Source: M0103 sp040386155 | GTDB taxonomy: Bacteria; Bacteroidota; Bacteroidia; Flavobacteriales_D; Crocinitomicaceae | Direction of reading: 5' to 3' | Length of the DNA: 64,000 nt | Assembly: GCA_040386155.1 (NCBI GenBank) | Contig: JAZKFZ010000001.1 | Location: forward strand, 644,053 to 708,052 | Shown: piece by piece, positions 45,452-52,519 of the stretch | Numbering within the stretch: position 1 is the first letter of the stretch | Layout of the letters: the number at the start of each line of letters is the position of its first letter | Notes under the pieces: generated by a model | Seen by the model: the letters and a program-made list of their open reading frames with translations, nothing else | Told to the model about the DNA's origin: nothing | Database searches by the model: none | Made by a program: the position numbers and the translations under genes

Positions 45452-45994
45452 ATGTCACTAGTCAACGTATATAACCTATTTCGCTCCATGGAAGAAGAGA
45501 ATGTAATTCTGTCTTTCAAGGGTGTTGTTACCGAAGAATTGCTGACGTCTGTTCTAAGCATCATGGAAACCAAAATGGAATCGATGCAGGAATCCCCAAA
45601 AATGCGAAAGAAAGTATTCAATGTGTTGGTGGAGTGTTTACAAAATCTATATCATCACGTAGACGACAAAGATTTCGACGAAGCGGAAAAACGTTCTGCC
45701 TTGGTAATGATTTCGAAGAAAAATGATCAGTTTGCTATTCGAACAGGAAATTATATCGATAAAGACATTGCCGATTACTTGCACGAACGTTTAACGATTA
45801 TCAATACGATGGACAAGGACGAACTTCGCAAGTACTACCAAGATAGCTTAGAGTCGAACATAGTTTCAACAAAAGGAACTGCCGGATTGGGAATGATTGA
45901 CATTGCAAGAAAGTCGGGAAATAAATTAGAATTTGAATTTTTGAAAGTAGACGAAAAGAAAAGTTTTTTCTGCTTTGATGTAAAAATAGATTAA
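45452..45994 (+). CDS. SiaB family protein kinase
   Basis: 180 aa, GHKL-like kinase fold without a histidine phosphorylation domain. Helix FNVLVECLQNLYHHVDDKD gives the N-box (Glu...Asn) and STKGTAGLGMIDIARKSG the glycine-rich G box. In Pseudomonas aeruginosa SiaB phosphorylates SiaC on threonine and thereby controls the diguanylate cyclase SiaD. Here its partner SiaC is 11 bp downstream, but no siaA phosphatase or GGDEF gene is near. Its output in this organism is unknown. Confidence 0.82.
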   Translation: MSLVNVYNLFRSMEEENVILSFKGVVTEELLTSVLSIMETKMESMQESPKMRKKVFNVLVECLQNLYHHVDDKDFDEAEKRSALVMISKKNDQFAIRTGNYIDKDIADYLHERLTIINTMDKDELRKYYQDSLESNIVSTKGTAGLGMIDIARKSGNKLEFEFLKVDEKKSFFCFDVKID

Positions 45995-46005
45995 TAAGTA
46001 GCACA

Positions 46006-46386
46006 ATGGAAAATTTAACATTAGAAGGATCTGCTAAAACGCCATCCGTAATTTTTGATGCACTGGCAGGAAAATTGGAAATCAGAGGACGTTCAATTCC
46101 TGAAAATTCTATTGAATTTTATCGTCCATTGAATGAATGGATTGATGCCTATGCTTCTGGTCCAAAATCGGAGACGGTGGTTGATATTAAATTGGAATAT
46201 TTCAATACCTCCTCTTCAAAATGTATTTTGGATTTATTCAAGAAATTAGAGAAATTAAACGGAAATTCAGAAGTGAATGTAAACTGGTATTTCGAAGAAG
46301 ACGATGAAGACATGGAAGAAGCAGGACAAGATTATCAAGCGATCATCAAACTGCCTTTCAAAATGATTGAAGTTGAAGAGATTTAA
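46006..46386 (+). CDS. SiaC family regulatory phosphoprotein (DUF1987)
   Basis: 126 aa. SiaC-like: EGSAKTPSVIFDALAGKLEIRGRSIPE split as AKTPSVIFDALAGKLEIRG and SIPENSIEFYRPL, then IKLEYFNTSSSKCILDLFKKL. Thr68 in YFNTSSSK lies at the position phosphorylated by SiaB in Pseudomonas. The C-terminus is acidic (EEDDEDMEEAGQDY). Sits between siaB and coaE with gaps of 11 and 3 bases. Confidence 0.85.
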   Translation: MENLTLEGSAKTPSVIFDALAGKLEIRGRSIPENSIEFYRPLNEWIDAYASGPKSETVVDIKLEYFNTSSSKCILDLFKKLEKLNGNSEVNVNWYFEEDDEDMEEAGQDYQAIIKLPFKMIEVEEI

Positions 46387-46389
46387 GTT

Positions 46390-46974
46390 TTGACGAAAAA
46401 AATTGGTTTAACGGGCGGTATTGGCTCGGGTAAAAGTTTTATTGCGGGAGTCCTACTAAAAATGGGATATCCCGTTTTTTTTTCTGACGATTTTTCTAAA
46501 GATATTGCTAATACGAACGTCGAGGTTCGTCAGAAATTAATAGCATTGTTTGGTGCTGAGGTCTATATCGATGGTGCATTGAACAGACCATTTTTAGCGA
46601 AGATGATTTTTGAGAATGAGGAAAATCGATTGAAAGTGAACAGCATCATTCATCCGAAAGTGCGACAAGGTTTTGAGGATTGGGCCAATAGGCAAACAAG
46701 CGAAATTGTTTTCAACGAAGCAGCCATTTTTTTTGAAACTGGCGGACACAAAGCCCTAGATGCGACGATTCTTGTCACTGCGCCACTTTCCTTACGCATA
46801 GCACGCGTGCAACAACGTGATGGAGTTGCTGAGCGAGAAGTGATGGCTCGTATCGAAAAACAATGGTCGGATGAACAAAAAATTCCTTTAGCTGATTTTG
46901 TGATTGAAAATGATGAGAAAACTCCTTTGTTACACCAGTTAGAGCTCATGCTTTCGAATATAGGGGTGATGTAA
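46390..46974 (+). CDS. coaE: Dephospho-CoA kinase
   Basis: Last step of CoA synthesis, phosphorylating the 3' hydroxyl of dephospho-CoA. 194 aa P-loop kinase: Walker A GGIGSGKS, FSDDFSKDI, IIHPKVRQGFEDW, and the lid region RIARVQQRDGVAEREVMARIEKQWS. The start must be the TTG at 46390: an in-frame stop lies two codons upstream and the Walker A motif follows at once. Likely co-transcribed with siaBC. Confidence 0.93.
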   Translation: MTKKIGLTGGIGSGKSFIAGVLLKMGYPVFFSDDFSKDIANTNVEVRQKLIALFGAEVYIDGALNRPFLAKMIFENEENRLKVNSIIHPKVRQGFEDWANRQTSEIVFNEAAIFFETGGHKALDATILVTAPLSLRIARVQQRDGVAEREVMARIEKQWSDEQKIPLADFVIENDEKTPLLHQLELMLSNIGVM

Positions 46975-47075
46975 AAATTTCAATACTGTTTTTTAATGAT
47001 CGCGAGCTGCGCGCTGTTTGGGATGAGGAAAATTCTAAATGGTGGTTCAGTGTGCTCGATAGTGGTCGGAGCTGT
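46974..47075 (+). pseudogene. N-terminal remnant of a BRO-N-type gene
   Basis: The frame from 46974 reads KISILFFNDRELRAVWDEEN and goes on with SKWWFSVLD, ending at 47060. This resembles the N-terminus of BRO-N (phage antirepressor-like) proteins of the 'xxIRxVWDEExxKWWFSVVDIV' type. After SVLD the match stops and the frame closes at 47121-47123 without the rest of the domain. No start codon in a usual context is seen. It abuts the coaE stop, so it is best read as a decayed or truncated element gene at the left edge of the accessory island. Confidence 0.6.
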
Positions 47076-47093
47076 TTACTCGATTTTGTGGAT

Positions 47094-47317
47094 TTAGTCC
47101 AATTTATTTCGTATTTCTTTTAGATGAATAAACACAGCAGAAAAAATTAATCCTACTGCAGTTATACCATAGCGTATATTCACACCAACAACTTCCGCTT
47201 CTGGATTTCGATATGGGTTAATGTAGGCAACACAAAATCCCATTCCAATTAGCAGTAAGATTAATTTTAGGTATTTCCCAAAAAAGAACTTGTTTAGTGT
47301 ATCTAATAATTTTTCCA
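47094..47317 (-). CDS. Small membrane protein, unknown
   Basis: 74 aa from ATG 47317, with two predicted transmembrane helices (YLKLILLLIGMGFCVAYI and GITAVGLIFSAVFIHL). The order is short amphipathic helix, TM, loop with RNPEAEVVGVNIRYG, TM. No family recognised. It is the last of three minus-strand genes in the cassette-like island; an upstream in-frame start would read into the half-site repeat. Confidence 0.6.
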
Positions 47318-47336
47318 TAGTTAATAATTGTTTTTG

Positions 47337-47402
47337 TTCTTTAAGCACAAATGGTCTGCGGAGCACTGAAACGCCACTTTTGTCAAACCGCTGTTACCAG
47401 CC
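47337..47402 (-). repeat. Half of an attC-like recombination site
   Basis: On the minus strand, after the end of the 466-aa gene, GGCTGGTAAC (47402-47393) is followed by AGCGGTTTGACAAAAGTGGCG, here 20 bases at 47392-47373, then a region ending near 47337. This is the first arm (R''/L'' side) expected of an attC-like site. The complementary second arm is not present before the 74-aa gene, so the site is truncated. Confidence 0.5.
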
Positions 47403-47418
47403 GTATTTATTTCTGTTC

Positions 47419-48819
47419 TCAATATTTTGTCGTTACACTGTTTGAAAAACTACCTGAATTGTCCTTACTGTTGTAGTTAATTTGAACACTATATTGGTTG
47501 TCTTTTTTATAATTGTCGGAGCGAACAACAAAGGAGTTTAATCCTTTTTTTGCTTTTGTTTTTAAGTTTCCAACCACTTTGTCAGTTTCATAGTCTTGAA
47601 TTTCAACTTCAACCTCTGCTTCGTCAACAAAGTAGATTATTACTTCAATTTCGTTCTTTGTCTTGCTAATTATATCTCTGATGTTGTTCTTGTCTGTGAT
47701 GTATTCTCTTTCACGTTTTTTCCCCTTTTCAACACCTTTAATTTTTGTGTAGGTAATTATTCCTTGAACGTTTCCAAATTCAACAAAAGGCATTGGAAAG
47801 AATGGCAAAATGTAATATCTGTATGGGTCGCTTTTAGCTTGAACTATTTTTTGATAAGTGTTTCCGTTAAAGGTGTCGAACGTAACGCCTTGTAGAAATA
47901 GGTCCTTACCTTTTTCTGTTTCAACAATTTTCAATTCTGTTTTGTAGTCTTGAAATGGCACAAATTGATAACCTACATAATAACCGCTATCTGTAACTGT
48001 AACTAAAAGTTCTTGAGGACTGTCATATGAGCCACTTAAATAATTGTAACCCTCAACTTCGAACTTCATTGTTTTTGTGTTACTTACAGTCGTGTCTCCT
48101 AAATACTTGAAGTTCTTGAATTGTTTGTCTTGATATTCGGCAACATTGGTTGTATCATCATACCATTTCCTGCGATAGAATAATTGGATTTCGTCACCTT
48201 TCTGAATGTCAAATTTTGTCGAGGCCGTATAATTGTTTTTAAGTCCGTTTGAAATGTCATTGTAGTTATCTCCCATTAACTGTTTGGTATAAAACTGTCC
48301 ATTACTTGAAACAACAAGCGATTGCAGGTCTGGAATAATTACAAGGTAGATTTCTGAATTGTCTTTTTGATAATACTTTCTTGGCGTTTTTCTTGTCCCA
48401 ACTAAACTGTCTCTTGGATAGCTGTTTCGTGTGTCAATAAATTCAAGCAAGATATTTGCCTGTTTGCCGAAGATTGTTGCTGTTTGTTCTTTGTCAATTT
48501 GGTAGTTGATTTTATGAACTACTTTTTTGCTATTGTCAAGCAAACAATAAACGCCATTCGCAAAAGTTTCGTAAAAGGTTTTTGTTTCACGTTTGTCGGA
48601 ATAGTCGGTAAAGTCAGATGTTTGAAACTTTAGATACTTCTCGTTCTCAATAATTGTGTCGGCTAAGTCAGTTCTTGTTTGCAGTCCGATAAATTCGTTT
48701 TTTTTGTCAAAGTAGGTTGCTCTGACATAAATTTTAGAGTTTGCAAGTTCGCTTCTGTTGTTTTGTCCAAAAGCAAAGTAGCTGAATAAAAGTGTCAATA
48801 TTGTCAGTGTATGTTTCAT
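47419..48819 (-). CDS. Exported hypothetical protein, 466 aa, cassette-borne
   Basis: Signal peptide (TILTLLFSYFAFGQ). The mature protein is beta-rich and charged, with FYETFANGVYCLLDN, YYILPFFPMPFVEFGNVQG and a final domain EVEVEIQDYETDKVVGNLKT that looks like a small beta-sandwich. No catalytic motif or sorting domain was found. It lies inside cassette 2, bounded by GTTACC-type repeats. Codon use is AT-rich (many TTT, AAA, GAC/GAT mixes) and it lacks a T9SS tail, so it is likely periplasmic or outer-membrane-associated. Confidence 0.75.
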   Translation of the reverse strand: MKHTLTILTLLFSYFAFGQNNRSELANSKIYVRATYFDKKNEFIGLQTRTDLADTIIENEKYLKFQTSDFTDYSDKRETKTFYETFANGVYCLLDNSKKVVHKINYQIDKEQTATIFGKQANILLEFIDTRNSYPRDSLVGTRKTPRKYYQKDNSEIYLVIIPDLQSLVVSSNGQFYTKQLMGDNYNDISNGLKNNYTASTKFDIQKGDEIQLFYRRKWYDDTTNVAEYQDKQFKNFKYLGDTTVSNTKTMKFEVEGYNYLSGSYDSPQELLVTVTDSGYYVGYQFVPFQDYKTELKIVETEKGKDLFLQGVTFDTFNGNTYQKIVQAKSDPYRYYILPFFPMPFVEFGNVQGIITYTKIKGVEKGKKREREYITDKNNIRDIISKTKNEIEVIIYFVDEAEVEVEIQDYETDKVVGNLKTKAKKGLNSFVVRSDNYKKDNQYSVQINYNSKDNSGSFSNSVTTKY

Positions 48820-48839
48820 CGTGTCTGTCGTCCTAATAT

Positions 48840-48978
48840 GGCCGGTAACGGTTTCGGGCTTGGCGGCGTGCCGAACTTTTAAAGTAAACCCAAATTCGAA
48901 GTTAGATTATTTTCTTTCATAATTAATCGTTTTTCGAAGAAAGATCGTCGGCATGTAGCTAAACCCGTGTTAGGCGCA
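48840..48978. repeat. attC-like hairpin element (139 bp)
   Basis: The outer boxes are GGCCGGTAAC (48840-48849) and GTTAGGCGCA (48969-48978), whose TAAC/GTTA cores pair. Just inside, 48855-48874 pairs with 48948-48967 over 20 positions: 15 Watson-Crick pairs, 3 G-T wobbles and 2 mismatches. The inner 73 bases are AT-rich and hold TTCGAA twice. Core boxes plus long imperfect arms are the architecture of attC sites. Confidence 0.7.
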
Positions 48979-49701
48979 TTATAATTCATCCCAATTTATC
49001 TCATTAATTATTTTTTTCTCATCCCAGCTCCAACAAAATGGAGTGTTTTTATCTGCATAAAATCCTTCCAATAGTAATGAGTTAACCATTTCAGTAACTT
49101 GTTGAAGATTTCCATGGATGCAAAAAAAACGTTGATCAAAATCTTGAACAATTTTTAAATTTAAATCAAGTGATTCAATGCGCGGTTCAGATGGAACAAG
49201 GTTGATTTCTTTTATAATTTCTGTAATCTTATATTTCTTGCGTTCATCATCTAGAAAAGACGAAACAAAAACTTCATCTTGACCAATTTGAGAAAAATAT
49301 AGAAAAATTTTAACCAATGTTATAGGACATATATCATCAACAAAAGCAGGAATGATTTTGTCTTCATTTTCTTCTAAGAACGTTTTTAATTTGTTGTATT
49401 CATCTCGATCAGCTATTCTACGTTCTGTATGAAAAAAAGCTAAACTTCTATCCAAACTTTTAATGTCTTCCAGTCCAGTTATCTTGAGAACCTCATCCCA
49501 TGAAAGTGTTGTGAAATGATCAACAATTTCAGAATCAGAAGGAAATCTATCCTCAGGAATTATATAATCCTCTTTCGCTTGTAAAAATGAGTTGAATGCA
49601 ACAAAACAACACGGGAAATTGTCCTCCATAATTAATACCACATCATCATTCTTAACTAAGTCAAGAATTTCGGGAGATAGTAATGGTGTTGTATAAATCA
49701 T
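48979..49701 (-). CDS. Hypothetical protein, 240 aa, cassette-borne (weak DUF2711 resemblance)
   Basis: Soluble acidic protein from ATG 49701; an in-frame TTG at 49710 is less likely. Segments FPSDSEIVDHFTTLSWDEVLKITGL and LLLEGFYADKNTPFCWSWDE (here quoted as SWDEVLKITGL and EGFYADKNTPFCWSWDE) remind me of DUF2711 proteins, but I cannot confirm this. No signal peptide and no catalytic motif. The stop codon abuts the GTTAGGCGCA repeat and the start is 11 bases from its inverted partner, the tight packing seen in gene cassettes. Confidence 0.7.
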   Translation of the reverse strand: MIYTTPLLSPEILDLVKNDDVVLIMEDNFPCCFVAFNSFLQAKEDYIIPEDRFPSDSEIVDHFTTLSWDEVLKITGLEDIKSLDRSLAFFHTERRIADRDEYNKLKTFLEENEDKIIPAFVDDICPITLVKIFLYFSQIGQDEVFVSSFLDDERKKYKITEIIKEINLVPSEPRIESLDLNLKIVQDFDQRFFCIHGNLQQVTEMVNSLLLEGFYADKNTPFCWSWDEKKIINEINWDEL

Positions 49702-49823
49702 GTTTGTCAATTGCGCCTAACGTATTTATATGCGAACATTTTGTTCCCTTTTACTACCCATTTTACCAAATTGGCGAACAAACTACTCGCTTGTTCTTTA
49801 AAAGTAGTATTTATTATTTAAAC

Positions 49824-51428
49824 TCACTTCACCAAATAATACAAATTGGGGTTCAAGTCTTTCTTACTTTTCTCTGGCACCCATTTGCTCCATTTCTGAG
49901 AACAAGCAAACTGCACTTTGCCAAAGAGAATGGGCATCGCAAAATTCTTGTTGACTTTGATCCAACGGAATTTTAGTTTTCCTTTTTTAGCTTTTACCTG
50001 CAATGTTGGTGGATTTTTAGAGCGTAGGTATTGGTCGAAAATGGGGGAGAGCTCCATTTTTAATGCTGTCGCCATGAAGTTTTCGATTTCCTTGGTGGTC
50101 ACCGTCTTATGGTAAAATTCTTCATTCATTTCACGCAGCATTTCCCTGAAAAGAGAATCATTTCCCAACAGCGTGCGAATGGTGTGTAGCATGTTGGATC
50201 CTTTGTAGTACATGTCGCCACTTCCCTCGTTCTGCACGCCGTAAGCTCCGATGATTGGAATATCGTTCTCAATTTTATTTCGCAAGCCAATGCAGTAACG
50301 ATCCGCTTCTTCTTTACTGAAATTGTATTCCATGAACAAGACCTCCGAATAATTCGTGAACGATTCATGGATCCACATGTCAGCTACATCTTTCGAAGTA
50401 ATGCTATTTCCAAACCACTCGTGCCCACTTTCGTGTACTACAATAAAATCCCATTTCAATCCTTCACCGGTCTCGCTTAAATCAGTTCCTAAATACCCAT
50501 TTTTGAAACCATTCCCGTAGGCAATAGCACTTTGATGTTCCATGCCAAGAAACGGGGCTTCTACCAATTTGTATTTGTCTTCGTAAAAGGGGTAAGGACC
50601 AAACCAATATTCAAAAGCGTTCAAGGTTTTTGGTACAATTTCAGTAAAATGGTTTTTTGCAATATCCACATGTTGCTTTAACACCCAATATTCAACATCC
50701 AGAAAACCGAGTTCACCTTCAAGAAATTCTTGTTCGAGTGTATAATTGCCAATGTAGGGGATAATATTGTAGCTATTGATTGGATTGCTCACTTCCCAGG
50801 TGTATGTTTTTTGATCATCACCCACTTTTTTTTCTGAAACAAAGCGACCATTTCCAACCGCTGCCAACTCTTTTGGAACGGTGTAATGCATGCGCGCACT
50901 GTCTGGCTCATCTACTTGTGAATCTTTGCAGGGGTACCAGACACTGGCTCCTATTCCTTGACAAGCAATGGAAATCCAGTCCTTGTTATTGTCGTCTTTT
51001 GCCCACACAATACCACCATCCCAGGGCGCTAATTTTGCAGGATGCGGAGATCCATGGAAATAAATGGTTGCCGTTTGAATACCTGAGGATACTTTGGGCT
51101 CAAAGAAATAGGCATTTCCATCCTTTCGTATCGCCATTTTTTTTCCTTCATGAATGATACTGTCCAAGACCATTGGCGTTTGCAAGTCAATTTGCATTTC
51201 GTCTTTTCCATATTCATCCGCAGTGTAGTCGTATCGAAAGGTAATCTGATTGCTGCCAGCAATGTGTTTGTTTCCAATATCGAAAGTAACTTCTAATTCG
51301 TAGTGCAGCGCATCCCAGTTCTTTCTAGCAAAACCATAACCGCCGCGCAAAGAATCCGCATGCGTGAATTGGGCATTTGCCGAAAGCAAGCAAAAGCAAA
51401 TTCCAAGAAAAACTAAAAATTTATTCAA
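49824..51428 (-). CDS. Exported M1-family aminopeptidase-like metallopeptidase
   Basis: Signal peptide (FLVFLGICFCLLSANAQ). N-terminal beta domain, then the catalytic domain with FLGMEHQSAIAYG (GMEN-like exopeptidase motif, here GMEH) and VVHESGHEWFGNSITSKDVADMWIHESF: HESGH zinc site plus the downstream Glu 19 residues later. 534 aa is short for M1 because the C-terminal helical domain is missing, as in many Bacteroidota members. The start is TTG 51428: no ATG precedes the signal peptide in frame. It is flanked by the cassette island downstream and the 102-bp repeats upstream. Confidence 0.9.
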   Translation of the reverse strand: MNKFLVFLGICFCLLSANAQFTHADSLRGGYGFARKNWDALHYELEVTFDIGNKHIAGSNQITFRYDYTADEYGKDEMQIDLQTPMVLDSIIHEGKKMAIRKDGNAYFFEPKVSSGIQTATIYFHGSPHPAKLAPWDGGIVWAKDDNNKDWISIACQGIGASVWYPCKDSQVDEPDSARMHYTVPKELAAVGNGRFVSEKKVGDDQKTYTWEVSNPINSYNIIPYIGNYTLEQEFLEGELGFLDVEYWVLKQHVDIAKNHFTEIVPKTLNAFEYWFGPYPFYEDKYKLVEAPFLGMEHQSAIAYGNGFKNGYLGTDLSETGEGLKWDFIVVHESGHEWFGNSITSKDVADMWIHESFTNYSEVLFMEYNFSKEEADRYCIGLRNKIENDIPIIGAYGVQNEGSGDMYYKGSNMLHTIRTLLGNDSLFREMLREMNEEFYHKTVTTKEIENFMATALKMELSPIFDQYLRSKNPPTLQVKAKKGKLKFRWIKVNKNFAMPILFGKVQFACSQKWSKWVPEKSKKDLNPNLYYLVK

Positions 51429-51465
51429 AGCGGTATGTTTTTAATAATCAGTAAATCGGTGACTT

Positions 51466-51771
51466 CGATACACCTCTTGCGTCGGCACTCAGTCACCGAT
51501 GTTAAATGTAAGTTGACTGAGTGTTTCAATCCCGATCGCTATCGGGAGAGAAATGTATCAAAGGCAACGATACACCTCCTGCGTCGGCACTCAGTCACCG
51601 ATGTTAAATGTAAGTTGACTGAGTGTTTCGATCCCGATCGCTATCGGGGGAGAAATGTATCGAAGGCAACGATACACCTCCTGCGTCGGCACTCAGTCAC
51701 CGATGTAAAATGTAAGTTGACTGAGTGTTTCAATCCCGATCGCTATCGGGAGAGAAATGTATCGAAGGCAA
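51466..51771. repeat. Three tandem copies of a 102-bp palindrome-rich unit
   Basis: Units begin with CGATACACCTC at 51466, 51568 and 51670 and differ at only a few positions. Each unit has nested dyads: CGATACA...TGTATCG outer arms, ACTCAGTCA/TGACTGAGT, and CCCGATCGCTATCGGG. The 347 bp between the M1 peptidase start and the next gene's stop holds nothing else. The unit length is a multiple of three, so a spurious repetitive reading frame runs through it. Confidence 0.92.
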
Positions 51772-51775
51772 CTAT

Positions 51776-52426
51776 TCAATTCATCTCCTCAAAATCATCA
51801 AATTTATCGTCATCTTTCGACGAATGGATTCCACTGCGAACTTTCACAAAGGCTCTTCCAGACATAATCAACGTGATGCCATTTAGCACCTTCATGATCA
51901 TATTTACCACGAAGAAGAAACCAATAATTTTGAAAATAAAGCCAAAAACTGGGGTGTCTTCGATGTTCAAAATGCTGTCATGAAACCAAAGGGAAAACTT
52001 GTTCGATGCAAGAAAAGGAAACATCAAAAAAAGGACAAATAGTGCTATGGATATAGAAATAACAGCAATTTCTGCTTTCAAACTAAAATTCCCCATTTTT
52101 CCCAGCGGAATGTTTTTCCCAAACTGAGCGAACAATGCTTGCTGTTCTTGCTTCGATTGTAATTTTCCCACGAAGTAAATAAGTAAGGTGCAGCTTGCTA
52201 TTGTGAAATGATAGGGAGATATTTTTCCTTCATCGAGGTTCATGCAGAACATAAAAGTAACACTCACCAAAAACAAGTACTTCACTAATTTGACAGTATA
52301 ACTTTCCCAAATGCTGCGCACTCTTCCAGTTTGAAGAATCATTAAACCAATTTCAAAAAGTCCGAACAAGAACCCGAAAATGGCAAAAACAACCCCTAGA
52401 CGAAAAATAAAATTGAGTAATTCCAT
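51776..52426 (-). CDS. Four-to-six-helix membrane protein, unknown
   Basis: 216 aa from ATG 52426 (an in-frame TTG-type start further up would only add residues before the first helix). Helices at FRLGVVFAIFGFLFGLFEIGLMIL, YLFLVSVTFMFCMNL, TIASCTLLIYFVGKL, IAVISISIALFVLFLMFPFL and IIGFFFVVNMIMKVLNGI. The C-terminus is acidic (SSKDDDKFDDFEEMN). No family recognised. Divergent from the DPP11 gene; its stop lies five bases from the tandem repeat. Confidence 0.7.
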   Translation of the reverse strand: MELLNFIFRLGVVFAIFGFLFGLFEIGLMILQTGRVRSIWESYTVKLVKYLFLVSVTFMFCMNLDEGKISPYHFTIASCTLLIYFVGKLQSKQEQQALFAQFGKNIPLGKMGNFSLKAEIAVISISIALFVLFLMFPFLASNKFSLWFHDSILNIEDTPVFGFIFKIIGFFFVVNMIMKVLNGITLIMSGRAFVKVRSGIHSSKDDDKFDDFEEMN

Positions 52427-52493
52427 TATACAAATTTGCAAATTTTTCAGGCAATTACCCAACACCGCAAGTAATTCATTCACAAGAATTAAC

Positions 52494-52501
52494 TATTTTT
52501 G
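52494..52501 (+). promoter_or_regulatory. -7 box (TATTTTTG) upstream of the S46 peptidase
   Basis: TATTTTTG fits TAnnTTTG 18 bases before the ATG at 52520; no clear -33 TTG. Confidence 0.35.
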
Positions 52502-52519
52502 GATTTCAACTAAAGAACC

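Larger units (their letters stand above)
47393..49721 (-). mobile_element. Integron-like gene-cassette array without integrase (CALIN-like), putative
   Basis: Two minus-strand orphan genes are each bracketed by matched inverted 10-mers. Cassette 1 spans 49721-48969 (GTTAGGCGCA ... TGCGCCTAAC). Cassette 2 spans 48849-47393 (GTTACCGGCC ... GGCTGGTAAC). Start and stop codons lie close to these edges: stop of cassette 1 directly abuts the repeat, its ATG is 11 bases inside, and cassette 2 starts 21 bases inside. This fits cassettes whose own R' box has been carried to the 5' edge on insertion. No integron integrase occurs in the window; xerC at 19.9 kb is the housekeeping Xer gene. Confidence 0.6.

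Noticed and set aside
49721..49729. CGTATTTAT shared by both ends of the cassette island (47402-47410 and 49721-49729) as a target-site duplication
   Set aside because: The nine-base AT-rich word does not sit at equivalent positions relative to the core boxes and can arise by chance.
49773..49799. GAACAA/TTGTTC hairpin at the outer edge of cassette 1 as a further attC arm
   Set aside because: The stem is only six pairs and does not resemble the long arms of the 48840-48978 element; it is too weak to support a site.
51466..51771. CRISPR array
   Set aside because: The repeats are 102 bp, contiguous and internally palindromic, with no unique spacers and no cas genes nearby.
51435..51983. 182-aa reading frame with three repeats of a 34-residue unit
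   Set aside because: It is a read-through of the 102-bp non-coding tandem repeat, whose period is divisible by three, and then runs antisense to the membrane-protein gene. There is no promoter or plausible start.
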